From: Scylla paramamosain | Taxonomy: Eukaryota > Arthropoda > Malacostraca > Decapoda > Portunidae | DNA: 64,000 bases | Assembly (NCBI RefSeq): GCF_035594125.1 | Contig: NW_026973670.1 | Location: 2,094,501-2,158,500, forward strand | Reading direction: 5' to 3' | Shown: positions 1 to 11,000 of the stretch, piece after piece | Numbering within the stretch: position 1 is the stretch's first letter | Layout of the letters: each line of letters starts with the position of its first letter | The notes under the pieces: generated by a model | What the model saw: the letters and a program-made list of their open reading frames with translations, nothing else | What the model was told of the DNA's origin: nothing | Database searches by the model: none | Made by a program: the position numbers and the translations under genes

Positions 1-702
1 ACAGCCTGGGACCCTGTGAGGCCCGGAGCTTTAGTAAGAAAAATCGGCGACATGATGATTGTGAACCACTCAGTAAGAGTACTATTGAAATTTGACAATA
101 TAAATGTTGTAAGAGAAAATGTCAGACATATCAGTAACGGAATACAGATGGTAAAAGACAAATTGATAATTCGTGAGATATCCAATGTGAGATTAGAGAA
201 GAAATTAGATGCTATACAGACGAAGGTTACCAAAATAGAAAATAACTTCTTACATAGCAAAAGCAAAAGAGGAGTAGGTACCGCAATAGCGATCGGACCG
301 TTAGTAGGTCTTGGAGTAGCAAATATTGGTTTGTATGCAGAACTTCGCTCAAATGTAAACAATCTGCAAAACTCAGTGTCCAGAATCGATGTCTTACAAG
401 AAGAAACAGAAGATATACAACTTACCATAGATGAGATGATTAATAGCATAGAAAGCTTAAGTATAGAGGACTCTAATTTGAAAGAATCTCTGGAAATTTT
501 CATGGTCTTAGATCAGTTGCACTTTAAGATAAATTAATTAAATGCTGAAATGGAACAGTTAATTCAGGACTTAGTTATGGCTAATGCTGCATATGTTACG
601 TACACATTATTTTCAATATCACAACTTCTAAACATAACTCAACAAGCAAAATATGAGTGGAATTTTCAACCTTTTTTTGATTCAAACAATATTTATAAAT
701 GA
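1..702 (+). pseudogene. env: Errantivirus-like envelope (F-type fusion protein) remnant, N-terminal part, open at the window edge
   Basis: The frame is already open at base 1, so the true start lies outside the window. Seen: a dibasic cleavage-like motif SKSKR ending at base 270, followed at once by a glycine/alanine-rich hydrophobic stretch of about 22 residues (bases 271-336) and then a long helical, coiled-coil-like region rich in Leu, Ile, Asn and Glu. This order (furin-type site, fusion peptide, heptad region) is that of baculovirus F-like envelopes captured by insect and crustacean gypsy-type elements. It would act in membrane fusion at the cell surface. Breaks: a TAA stop at 535-537 interrupts the frame, coding-like sequence continues in the same frame to a TGA at 700-702, and the remainder is found one frame over. 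A T7 run at 672-678 is the likely frameshift site. Family assignment rests on architecture and motif memory, not on a search. Confidence 0.6.
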
Positions 703-1462
703 TACTGGAGTACTCATTGACATACCATTTTCATCAGAATTGAGATATCACATGTATAATCTGATTCCTTTCCCAATTAAATTTAATAGTTCCATTGTAA
801 CAGTTGATACTGATATAACATCTCCAACAAATTACATCCTATCCATAAATGGTTTGAAAGAAAGTGTAATAGTAAATGATGGTCTATTGAACTGTAAGAA
901 AACTAACGTAGACCTGTACATTTGCTCAGCTACTTATTTTACTTTCAATGAAGCACTGAGTCACTCATGTGCTGCATCCTTGGTGAAAAATATATCCATT
1001 GTTCGTAATTGTCATTTTAAGGAAGAAACTCCCACACCACGTCATGAAACTGTCCAAGAATCTCACTACATATATTTTCCAAACAAGACAACTGTATCAG
1101 TCATATGCCCAGGATTTCAACCTCAGATAGCATCAATAGAAGGCCAATATCGTGTACCAGATCAATGTGAACTTCATAGCCCCACACTCACAACAGTAGC
1201 AAATACGAAAAAGACTATTGTACTTAACAGAGAAAATGTTTTACAGGACATTACTATGAAATTCCCAGACAGAGCTCCTCCTTTGAAAATCAGAAAGATT
1301 AACAAGAGAAACACTAGTAACGCAAGTATCAAAAACACACACAGGTACTATGTGGTACTTCCATTTGTCTTGATAGTCACGTTGAGCACGATAGCAATGA
1401 TACTTCTGTACAAGGAACTCAAGAGATCATCCATCGAAATGAAACACATTTCTGTGCCGTAA
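653..1462 (+). pseudogene. env: Errantivirus-like envelope remnant, C-terminal ectodomain and membrane anchor
   Basis: This is the longest non-repetitive open frame in the window (269 codons). The first codons overlap the end of the upstream fragment in another frame, so the ATG at 653 is probably not a real start; homologous sequence is likelier to begin after the T-run near 672. Seen: an LIPFPIK motif near residues 37-43, which resembles the L-x-P-x-P-I motif of gypsy and BEL/Pao envelopes; six cysteines (residues 81, 91, 106, 120, 152, 172) as expected for a disulfide-bonded ectodomain; several N-glycosylation sequons (residues 45, 113, 144, 220, 223); and one hydrophobic membrane segment at about 232-253 followed by a short basic tail. 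The stop is at 1460-1462. With the preceding fragment it forms one decayed env at the 3' end of an LTR element. Function now is unlikely because of the stop and frameshift. Confidence 0.6.
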
Positions 1463-1470
1463 CCCTGTAA

Positions 1471-1554
1471 TAGGTATGTAAAGAACAGCAAGCATTTAAT
1501 ATTGTAAATAGCATAGGTAGGTAAAGAACAGCAAGCATGTAATATTGTAAATAG
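1471..1554 (+). repeat. 41-bp direct tandem duplication after env
   Basis: Two copies, 1471-1511 and 1514-1554, begin TAGGTA and end TTGTAAATAG. They differ at two positions (T/G in each case). The 12-mer CCCTGTAATAGG occurs just before the first copy (1463 onward) and again at about 1604. This is a local duplication in the region between the env stop and the candidate LTR. No function is evident. Confidence 0.85.
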
Positions 1555-1746
1555 AATTTATTGCATAACAATTTTGTCGGGACGACAAACGGTAGCTGCC
1601 GAGCCCTGTAATAGGCACTACTTTGCATGAAGAAGAGAATAGATATAGGAGTAGAATTAAAGACGTGTTAGAGAATCTAACGCCAGTATTAGAAGAATTG
1701 TGCAAGAGGTGAACAGGACGTTGAATTGATAACAGCCAAGCTTAAC

Positions 1747-1780
1747 TATAAACAGCCGGTTTGTTTTATGCCCATTCAGC
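1747..1780 (+). promoter_or_regulatory. Candidate core promoter: TATA box plus initiator
   Basis: TATAAA at 1747-1752 is followed by ATTCAGC at 1774-1780, which fits the arthropod initiator TCAG. Taking the A at 1778 as +1 puts the TATA box at about -31, the usual spacing. It would start genomic RNA synthesis of the LTR element. No good downstream promoter element is visible at +28. Confidence 0.4.
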
Positions 1781-2084
1781 TTGTTAAAGGCTTACCTCCC
1801 ATTGGGTGGAGATTAAAACGTCATTAATTTTTCTTGATATTTTTGGCTATGGAAATCTATGACGTATGCCTAGACACCTCTCGGACAATCTTCAAGTCAC
1901 TTTTAGCGTCAGTAGCAGCCAGTCACCAAGATAGTACAGACGAACAACCCATGTCGCTCTGTTACGAGTTACTCAAAGGCATAGACTCTGAGTAAGACAC
2001 ATAACTTTGTTAATAATATTAGTCGTGTGATTGAGTAGTATAGAAGTGCACTGTTGTTGAGCTGTAAGACAATTTATTTTTCTA

Positions 2085-2090
2085 AATAAA
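2085..2090 (+). promoter_or_regulatory. Candidate poly(A) signal of the LTR
   Basis: AATAAA lies about 305 bases after the proposed initiator in a T-rich context. In an LTR it would define the end of R. A six-base motif of this kind occurs often by chance in AT-rich DNA, so the support is positional only. Confidence 0.35.
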
Positions 2091-2215
2091 ACGCAACACG
2101 CCAGACTAACTTTGATAACCCACTTGCACAAGGATGTTGTGAATATAGATTATCTAGAAAATAACAGTCGACTCCGATACAACCGTCACAGAGGCTAGAG
2201 GTAGGAGTCACACAC

Positions 2216-2790
2216 CCTTCCTATTGTTCTCCGAAACTGTGCCTCCGTGTTTGTACCTTACCTAGTCAAACTCTTTCAGCTCTGCTCTTTCCTTCTTGCT
2301 GGAAATTTGCCTACATTCAACCTGTTCCTGAAAAGGGTGACTGTTCTAATCCCTCAAACTACCATCCTATTGTTTTGATTTCCTGCCTATCTAAAGTTTT
2401 TTTTTATTTTTTTATTTATCCTTAACAGGAAAATTCTTAAACATCTATCACTTCACAACCTTCTGTCTGATCGACAGTATGGGTTCCGTCAAGGCCGCTC
2501 TACTGGTGTTCTAGCTTTTCTTACTAAGTCTTGGTCATCTTCTTTGAGAGAATTTGGTGAAACTTTTGCTGTTGTCTTGGATATATCAAAAGCTTTTGAT
2601 GGAGTCAGGCACATAGCTTTGATGTCCAAATTACTCTCCTACTGCTTCTATTCTTTTGTCTGTAACTTCTTAGGTTTTCCTTCTGACCGTTCTATTGCTG
2701 CTGTGGTAGACGGTCACGGTTCTCCTAAATCTATTAACAGTGGTGTTCCTTAGGGTTCTGTTCTGTCAATGATCCTCTAAACTTCTTGTC
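2216..2790 (+). pseudogene. Jockey-like non-LTR retrotransposon reverse transcriptase, broken fragment
   Basis: Conceptual translation in three successive frames gives parts of a non-LTR reverse transcriptase: a start like PIVLRNCAS (from 2220), then PVPEKGDCSNPSNY (2300-2400), then YGFRQGRST, LDISKAFDGV and INSGVP (frame from 2427). LDISKAFD carries the first catalytic aspartate region of the palm. The order and spacing match the RT of Jockey-type elements common in decapods. Breaks: a frameshift near 2285, a T/A-rich expansion at about 2398-2420 that disrupts the frame, and a TAG at 2751-2753 in place of the expected Gln of the GVPQGS motif. The YADD-type motif is absent because the fragment stops near 2790. 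It is a dead insertion beside the LTR element. Confidence 0.8.
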
Positions 2791-2946
2791 CTACATTGTA
2801 AAAAATTACCTGTAAATTTTACATAAGATTCACTGGCTTTCAGGCTGTCAAGCTTTTCTGTAAAATTTAGTTATCTGTAAAGAAGAATTTCCATATAAAT
2901 AAGATTTTCTGTAAATTTTAAAGGTTTCTGTATTTTTTTTTTTTCC
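2791..2946. other. Short unexplained AT-rich spacer with repeated CTGTAAA motifs
   Basis: No gene is visible. CTGTAAA occurs four times within about 110 bases (for example CCTGTAAATTTTAC and TCTGTAAAATTTAG), and the stretch ends in a T-run. It could be a remnant of a DNA transposon or simple local duplication. I cannot classify it. Confidence 0.4.
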
Positions 2947-4385
2947 GTTAGGTGAGCATATGTGAAGTTAGGTGAGATTAGGTGATATTAGGTGTGTTTA
3001 GGAAAGGTTAGCTCAAGTTAGCTATAGTTAGTGAGGATAAGAGATGAAGAGAAGTGTGGTTAAGAGATGTTATGGAAGGTTAGTGAAGTTAGTTTAGATT
3101 AATTTAGATTAGGTGAGGTTAGGTAAACTTAGTTGATATTAGGTGAGGTTAGGTGATGTTAGGTGTGATTAGGTATAGCTATGATTAGGTGAAGTTAGGT
3201 TAGGTTAGGTTAGGTTAGGTTAGGTTAGGTTAGGTTAGAATAGGATATTTCATGTTAGGTGAGCTTATATGAGATTAGGTGATTTTATGTGAGGTTAGGT
3301 ATATTTAGATAAGGATAGATGAGATTAGGTGAGGTTAAGTGAGGTTAGCTGTGGTTAGGTGATGTTAGGTAAGGTTATGAGTGGTTAGTTGAGGACAGTT
3401 GAAGTTAGATGAAGTTATGTAAGGTTAGGTGAGGTTAAATCAGGTAAGGTTAGGTTAGGTGAATTTTAAAGATATTAGGTAAGGTTTTGGGAGGTTAGGT
3501 GAGGTTGAGTGATGTTAGGTCTGGTTAGGTAAGGTTGTGTGATGTTAGATTTTGTAATACGTGTAAAAGGTTAGGTGATGTTAAGTGAGGTCAGGTCAGT
3601 TTAGGTGTAGTTAGGTGTTGTTAGATTAGGTTAGGTGTTGGTAGTTGAGGTTAGGTGAGAATAGGTGTGGTTAAGTGAGTATAATTAAGATTAGGTGAGG
3701 TAAGTTAAGGTTTGGTGAGGTCATTTGATGTTACATATGGTTAGGTGAGCTTAGGTAAGGATAAGTGAGGTTATGTGATGTTAACTGTGGTTAAGTGAGG
3801 TTAGGTGATGTTAGGTGTGGATAGGTGATGTTAGGTAACTTTAGGTTAGGTGTGGTTAGGTGAGGTTACTTTTTCTTAGGTGTTGTTAAGTTTGGTTAGC
3901 TGAAGTCAGGTGTTAGGTATGGTTAAGTGAGGCTATAAGAGGTTAGGTAATGTAAGGTGAGTTAGGTGAGGTTAGGGAAGGTTAGCTGAGGTTAGGAGAG
4001 ATTAGGTGAAAATTGGTGTGGTTATGCGAAATTAGATGAGGTTAGATGTGGTTAGATGTCATTAGGTGAGGTTGAGTGTAGTGTGATTAGGTGAGATTAG
4101 GAACTTATGTGAAGTGAATTTAAGTTAGGTGAGGTTTGGAGACGATAAACGAGTATAGGTGTGATTAGGTTAATTTAGCTGACGTTAGTTAATGTTAGTT
4201 TATGTTAGGTGAGGTTAAGTGTGGTTATGGAAGGTTAGGTGAGGTTTGGTGTAGTTAGGTGAGGTTAGGTGAGGTTAAGTTAGATTAGGTAAAGTTAGGT
4301 CATGTTAGGTGAGGATAGGTGTGGTTAGGTGAGGTTACATGTGATTAGGTGTGGTTAGACGTGGCTAGGTGAGGATAGGTGTGGA
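2947..4385 (+). repeat. Degenerate TTAGG-derived minisatellite (TTAGGTGAGG family)
   Basis: About 1.44 kb of imperfect decamers such as TTAGGTGAGG, TTAGGTGTGG and TTAGGTGATG runs in one orientation without a gene. The first five bases of each unit equal the arthropod telomere repeat TTAGG and the last five are variants of it (TGAGG, TGTGG, TGATG). The G-rich strand is the + strand throughout. This could be an eroded interstitial or subtelomeric tract, or a decamer minisatellite that only resembles telomere DNA. It abuts the large satellite array at its right edge. Confidence 0.85.
3195..3234 (+). repeat. Eight perfect TTAGG units (interstitial telomere-like core)
   Basis: Forty bases of uninterrupted TTAGG pentamer lie inside the degenerate minisatellite. 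The flanking bases switch straight back to decamer variants (TTAGAATAGG on the right). It is the only long pure stretch in the tract. Confidence 0.9.
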
Positions 4386-4502
4386 TTCCCACATAGAGAG
4401 AGTTCCTTATTATTTATCGTTTTAGTGCCTAACATGCTGAAAAACACTCAAAAGACAGATTTCTGGTAAGGTCTTTAATTTCCTCATATGCGAGGCCTTG
4501 CA
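4386..4502 (+). repeat. Satellite, forward, first H and I monomers
   Basis: The first satellite monomers after the minisatellite match the H and I monomers of the reference unit (see the entry at 60330). They include the GTGCCTAACATGCTGAAAAA junction and then a T-rich segment with ATGCGAGGCCTTGCATG at the right end, where orientation flips. Confidence 0.75.
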
Positions 4503-6655
4503 TGTCTTTTGAGTGTTTTTGAGCGTGTTACGCAATAAAGCACTAAAAGGAAGGGCAATCACATTACATAGGAATAAAACCAAATTTTACCAAGAACTTG
4601 CCTTTAAGTGTTTTTGAGCTCCTTACATACCAAAACGCTAAAATGCTTGCAAAATACATTTTATGGAGAAACAGAATAATATTACCAAATACATGTATTT
4701 TGAATGTTTTTGATCATATTATCTATAAAAACACTTAAATACATGCAAAGAACCTTATGTTTGGGAAACGAAAGGACATTACGAGAAACGTGTATTATGA
4801 GTGTTTTTTAAGTTCCTTCAATACCTAAAAGCTAAAACCCACAAATAACACTATTTATTTAGAAAAAAAATAATAAACTAAAAAAAAAATTAAAAAATGG
4901 GATTTTTTTTTTGTTACTCATCCTTATAGGTACCGAAATGCGAAAATTCTGCCAAAATTCAGGGTATTTATGTGGAAAGAAGAACATTACCAAAAAAGTT
5001 AATTACAGCTTTTTTTTCGGATTGTTAAGTACCAAACCCTAAAGTGCATGCAAAGACACCTATATAGGGAAGTTAAACGACTTTATCAGAAACCTGTCTT
5101 TTCATTGTTTTTCAGCATGTTAGGCACCAACACGATAAATAATATGGAAGTCAGTTAATATGTGAATCCAAAACAAAATTACTGAAAACGTGTCTTTTCA
5201 GCGTTTTACGTAGAAAAACACTAAAGCGGATGCAAACCAACCTATATGAAGAAATAGAATAATATTACTAAAAAGATATATTTTGAGTGTTTTTGAGCTT
5301 GTTACCTACAAAAAATGCAAAAATGGATGTAAAGCACTCTATATTAGGAAACAAAAGGACATTACGAGAAACGTGTATAATGAGTGTTTTATAGTTTTAA
5401 AAGAACCACAAGGCAATAAACGCAAAAAACTCGTGTATATAGGGAAATTTCTTACATACCAAAATGAATAAATGCATGAATAACACTTTTACTAGATAAA
5501 CAGAACTACCTTACCAAACTGTGTATTTTCAGTGTTTTTCCCATCGTTAGTTACGAAAATGCCAAATTACGTGCGAAACTAGCTTCATGTGGGAAAAAAA
5601 AAATGATATTACCAGAAAAGTGTCTTTTGAGTGTTTTTCAGCGTGATATGGAACAAAGCACTAAAAATAAGAACGATCATATTACATGGGAATAAAACCA
5701 ACTTTTACGAAGAATTTTTTAACTCCTTATATACCAAACCGCTAAAACGCATGGAAAACAAACTTTATGGAGAAACAGAATAACATATACCAAAAACATG
5801 TATTTTTAGTGTTTTTGATCATGTTATCTTTAAAAACGCTTAAGTACATGCAAAGAATATTATGTTTGGGAAACAAAAGGACATTACGAGAAGCGTGTAT
5901 TATGAGTGTTTTTTTAAGTTCCTTAAGTACCAAAAAGCTAAAACACACAAATAACACTGTTTATTAAAAAAAACAAAAATAAATAAATAAAGAAAGAAAT
6001 AAAATAAATAGTTTTTTTTTTTTTGTCATTCATCATCAAAGGTGCCAAATGCCAAAAATCCAGAAATGGATTTCTGGAATGCCAGAGATGCCAAAATTCT
6101 GGGAAAATTCAGGGCAATTATGTGATAAAAGAATATTATAAAAAAAGTTAATTTCAGCTTTTTTTTTCGGACTGTTATATACCAAACCCTAAAGTGCATG
6201 CAAAATTAAACGACCTTACCAGAAATCTGTGTTTTTAGTGTTTTTTAGCATGTTAGGCACAAAAACGATAAATAATAAGGAACTCACTCTATATGGGAAT
6301 CCAAAACAAAGTTACTGAAAACGTGTCTTCTCAATGTTTTACGTAGAAACACGTTAAAACGGATGGAAACCAACCAATATCAAGAAATAGAAAAACGTTA
6401 CCAAAAAGGTATATTTTGAGTGTTTTTGAGCTTTTTACCTACAAAAAACGCGAAAAATGATGCAAAACACTCTATATTGGGAAAGAAAAGGACATTGCAA
6501 GAAAAGTGTATAATAAGTGTTTTATAGTTAAAAAAAACCACAAGGCAAAAAAACGCAAAAACTCGTGTATATGGAGAAGCTTCCTAAATACTAAAATGCT
6601 GAAACTCATGAATAACACTCTTAATTAAGAAACAGAACAACCTTACTAAATGCGT
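4503..6655 (-). repeat. Satellite array block in inverted orientation (about two HOR copies)
   Basis: The monomers read as reverse complements. Phrases such as GAGTGTTTTTGAGCTCCTTA and ATACATGCAAAGAACC are the complements of the common forward forms. The order is reverse C, B, A, J2, J1, I, H, G, F, E, D, C, B, A and so on, close to two full HOR lengths. It ends at the junction AAATGCGTGTCAAAAACACT near 6655, after which monomers read forward. This is the longest inverted block in the window. Diagnostic A monomers lie near 4750 and 5850. Confidence 0.8.
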
Positions 6656-8075
6656 GTCAAAAACACTAAAAGGCAAGTTCTTCGTAAAAGTTGGTTTTAT
6701 TCCCATGTAATGTGATTGCCCTGCTTTTTAGTGCTTTATTGCCTAACACGCTCAAAAACACTCAAAGACACTTTTCTGGTAATGTCATTTTTTTCCCACA
6801 TAAAGTTAGTTTCGCATGGAATTTGGGGTTGTGGTAACTAAGAATGTAAAAAAAAAACACTCAAAATACACGCATTTAGTAAGGTTGTTCTGTTTCTTGA
6901 TTAAGAGTGTTTCAGCATTTTGGTATCTTAGAAACTTCTCTACACAGACGAACTTTTGCATTGTTTGCCTTGTGATTCTGGTGAAACTATAAAACACTCA
7001 TTATACACGTTTCTCGTTATGTCCTTTTTTTTCCTAATATACAGTGCTTTGCATCCATTTTTGCGTTTTTTTTTTTAATGTAACAAGCTCAAACACACAC
7101 AAAATATACTTTTCTGGTAATATTATTCTATTTTTTCATATTGGTTGGTTTGCATCCGTTTTACCGTTTTTCTACGTAAATCTTTTAAAAGACAGGTTTT
7201 CAATAATTTTGTTTTGGATTTCCATATAGAGTGACTAATATTATCTATCGTTTTGGTGCCTAACATGCGTAAAAACACTCAAAAGACAGGTTTCTTGTAA
7301 AGACGTTAAATTTTCCCAAATAGGTGGCTTTGCATACACTTAATGGTTTGGTACATAACTCCAAAAAAAAAGGTAAAATTATTTTTTTCGATAATGTTCT
7401 TTTTTCGACATAATTTCCCTGAATTTTGGCAGAATTTTGGCATCTTGGTACCTATTAAGATGAATAACAAAAAAATAAAAATACTATTTTTTTATTTATT
7501 TAATTTTTTTCTCTATAAAAAGTGTTATTTGTAGGTTTTAACGTTTTGGTACCTAAGCAACTTAAAAACATTCATAATACACATTTCTCGTAATGTCCTT
7601 TCGTTTCCCAAATATAGGGATCTTTGCATGTATTTAAATGTTTTTATAGGTAACATGATAAAAAAAAACACTCAAAACACTTGTTTTTCGTAATGTTATT
7701 CTGCTTTTCCATAAAGGAGTGTTTTGCATGCATTTTAACGATTTGGTATGTAAGGAGCTGAAAAACACTTCAAGGCAAGTTCTTTGTAAAAGTTGGTTTT
7801 ATTCCAATGTAATATGATTGCCCTGCTTTTTAGTGCTTTATTGCCTAACACGCTCAAAAACACTCAAAAGACACTTCTGGTAATGTCATTTTTTTCCCTC
7901 ATAAAGCTGGTTTCGCATGCTATTTGAGGTTTTGCTAAGAATGTGAAAAAAAACACTAAAAATACACGCATTTGGTAATGTTGTTCTGGTTCTGAATTAA
8001 GATTGTTATTCATAAGTTTCAACATTTTGGTGTCTAAGAAACTTCTTTATATACACGACTTTATGCGCTTTTTGC

Positions 8076-8099
8076 CTTGTGGTTCTTGTGAACCACAAG
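8076..8099. repeat. Perfect 10-bp hairpin inside the half-monomer (template-switch scar)
   Basis: CTTGTGGTTC, loop TTGT, then GAACCACAAG. Ordinary copies read on from CTTGTGGTTCTTGTG into AAACTATAAAACAC. This copy has the complement of the preceding arm inserted, followed by TTCTTTTGC. Related insertions lie near 11742, 22822, 25822 and 37362. Confidence 0.85.
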
Positions 8100-11000
8100 T
8101 TCTTTTGCCCGAATATAAAAAGACACTCATTATAGACGTTTCTCATAATGTCCTTTTCTTTTCCAATAGGGAGTGCTTTGCAATCATTTCCGCGTTTTTT
8201 TCTAGGTAACAAGCTCAAAAACACTCAAAATATACCTTTTTGGTAATGTTATTCTATTTCTTCATATTGGTTGGTTTGCATCCGTTTTAACGTTTTTCTA
8301 CGTAAAACACCGAAAAAACACGTTTTCAGTAATTTTGTTTTCGATTCCGAAAGAATATTGCCAGAATTTTTGCATCTTAGTACCTATGAAGATGAATAAC
8401 AAGAAAAAATTATTTTATTTATTTTTTTTCTCTATAAAGAGCTTTATTTGTGGGTTTTTAGCTTTTTTAGTACTTAAGGAACTTAAAAACACTCATAATA
8501 CACGTTTCTCGTAATGTCCTTTCGATTCCCAAACATAAGGTTCTTTGCATGTATTTAAGCGTTTTTATAAATAACATGATCAAAAACACTCAAAATACAT
8601 GTTTTTGGTAATGTTACTCTGTTTCTCCATAAAAGTGTGTTTTTGCATGCGTTTTAGCGTTTTGGTATGTAAGGAGTTAAAAAAAAAACACTTAAAGGCA
8701 AGTTCTTCGTAAAAGTTGGTTTTATTCCCATGTAATATGATTGTTCTGCTTTTTAGTGCTTTGTTGCATATCACCTGAAAAACACTCAAAAGACACTTTT
8801 TTGGTAATATCTAGTTTTTTGCGTTTTTTGCCTTGTGGTTCGTATGAAACTATAAAACACTCATTGTACACGTTTCTCGTAATGTTCTTTTGTTTCCCAA
8901 TACTTTCCATCCATTTTCGCATTTTTTCTAGGTAACAAGTTGAAAAACACTCAAAATATATCTTTTTGGTAAAGTTATTCTATTTCTTCATATTGGTTGG
9001 CTTGCATCCGTTTTAGCGTTTTTCTTCGTAAATCACTGAAAAGACACGTTTTTAGTAATATTGTTGAAATTGTTGAAAAACACTCAAAAGACAGATTTCT
9101 GGTAAAGTCGTGTAATTTCCCCATATAGGTGGCTTTGCATGCACTTCTGGGTTTGGTACATAATTCCAAAAAAAAAACCTAATTTTTTTTTTATATGTCC
9201 TTTCATTTCACAGACATAGGGTTCTTTGCATGTATTTAAGCGTTTTTATAGGTAACATGATCAAAAACACTCAAAATACATGTTTTTGGTAATGTTATTC
9301 TGTTTCTTCATAAAGGGTGTTTTGCATGCGTTTTAATGTTTTGGTATGTAAGGAGTTAAAACATTTAAAGGCAAGTTCTTCGTAAAAGTTAGTTTTATTC
9401 CTATATAATGTGATTATTCTGCTTTTTAGTGCTTTTTTGCATATCACGCTCAAAAACACTCAAAAGACACTTTTCTGATAATGTCATTTTTTTCCCACAT
9501 AAAGTTAGTTTCGCATGTAATTTGGGATTTTCGTAACTAAGAATGTGAAAAACACTCAAAATACACACATTTGGTAAGGTAGTTCTGTTTCTCAATTAAA
9601 AGTGTTATTCATGAGTTTTAGCATTTTGGTAACTAAGAAACTTCTCCATATATACGAGTTTTGCGTTTTTTGCCTTATGGTTCTTGAAAACTATTAATAC
9701 ATTCATTATACAATTTTCTTGTAATATCCTTTTGTTTCCCAATATAGACTGCTTTGCATTCATTTTTGCGTTTTTTGTAGGTAACAAGCTCAAAAACACT
9801 CAACTTTTTTGTAATGTTATTCTATTTCTTCATATTGGTTGGTTTGCATCCGTTTTAGCGTTCTACGCTAAAACTGAAAAGACACGTTTTCAGTAATATT
9901 GTTGAAATTGCTGAAAACACCCAAAGACACGTTTCTGGTAAAGTCGTGTAATGTACCCATATAGGTGGCTTTGCATGCACTTCCGGGTTTCGTACATAAT
10001 TCCGGAAAAAGCTAAAATCATTTTTTTTGTTTTTTTTTTCATAAAATTTCCCTGAATTTTCTCAGAATTTTGGCATCTCGTTACCTATGAAGATGAATAA
10101 CAAAAAAAAAAATCTATTTTTTTAATTATTTTTTTCTCTATAAAGAGTGTTATTTGTGGGTTTTAGATTTTTGGCACTTAAAGAACTTTAAAATACTCAT
10201 AATACACGATTTTCGTAATGTCCTTTCGTTTCACAAACATACGGTGCTTTGCATGTATTTAAGCGATTTTATAGGTAACATGATCAAAAACAATCAAAAT
10301 ACATGTTTTTGGTAATGTTATTCTGTTTCTTCATAAAGGTTGTTTTGCATGCGTTTAGCGTTTTGGTATGTAAGGAGTTAAAAAACACTTAAAGGCAAGT
10401 TCTTCGTAAAATTTGGTTTTATTCCAAAGTAGTGTGATTGTTCTGCTTTTTAGTGTTTTGTTGCATATAACGCTCAAAAACACTCAAAAGACACTTTTCT
10501 GGTAATGTCATTTTTTTCCCCCATAAAGGTAGTTTTGTATGTAATTCGGGATTTTCGTAACTAAGAATGTGAAAAACACTCAAAATACACACATTTGGTA
10601 AGGTAGTTCTGTTTTTCAATTAAAAGTGTTATTCATGAGGTTTAGCGTTTTGGTATGTAAGAAACTTCTCTATATACACGAGTTTTTGCGTTTTTTGCAT
10701 TGTGGTTCTTGTGAAACTATAAAACACTCATTATACACGTTTCTCGTAATGTCCTTTTGCTTCCCAATATAGAGTGCTTTCCATCCATTTGCGCGTTTTT
10801 TGTAGGTAATGTTATTCTATTTCTTCATATTTGTTGGTTTACATCCGTTTTAGCGTTTTTCTACGTAAAACACTGAAAAGACACGTTTTCAGTAATTTTG
10901 TTTTGGATTCACATATTGACTGACTTCCATATTATTTATCGTTTTGGTGCCTAACATGCTGGAAAACACTGAAAAGACAGGTTTCTGGTAAAGTCGTTTA

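Larger units (their letters stand above)
1603..2215 (+). mobile_element. Candidate 3' LTR of the env-bearing retroelement
   Basis: The sequence sits directly downstream of the env pseudogene, where the 3' LTR of a gypsy-type element belongs. It contains a TATA box, an initiator-like site about 31 bases further on, and a canonical AATAAA, in the order U3-R expected of an LTR. It ends before the non-LTR fragment that starts near 2216. The exact 5' edge is uncertain: the repeat of CCCTGTAATAGG suggests about 1604, while a purine-rich stretch at 1629-1665, a possible polypurine tract, would put it nearer 1665. A 27-codon open tail, 1629-1709 with TGA at 1710-1712, also reads like coding sequence and may be leftover retroelement protein. 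No second LTR is in the window for comparison. Confidence 0.35.

Noticed and set aside
1419..1705. Two minus-strand open frames over the end of env and the 41-bp duplication
   Set aside because: They overlap the env pseudogene and a tandem duplication, and they lack any domain or start context.
2544..2753. A short independent gene of 70 codons
   Set aside because: It is the middle of a broken non-LTR reverse transcriptase; recognisable RT sequence continues upstream and downstream of it.
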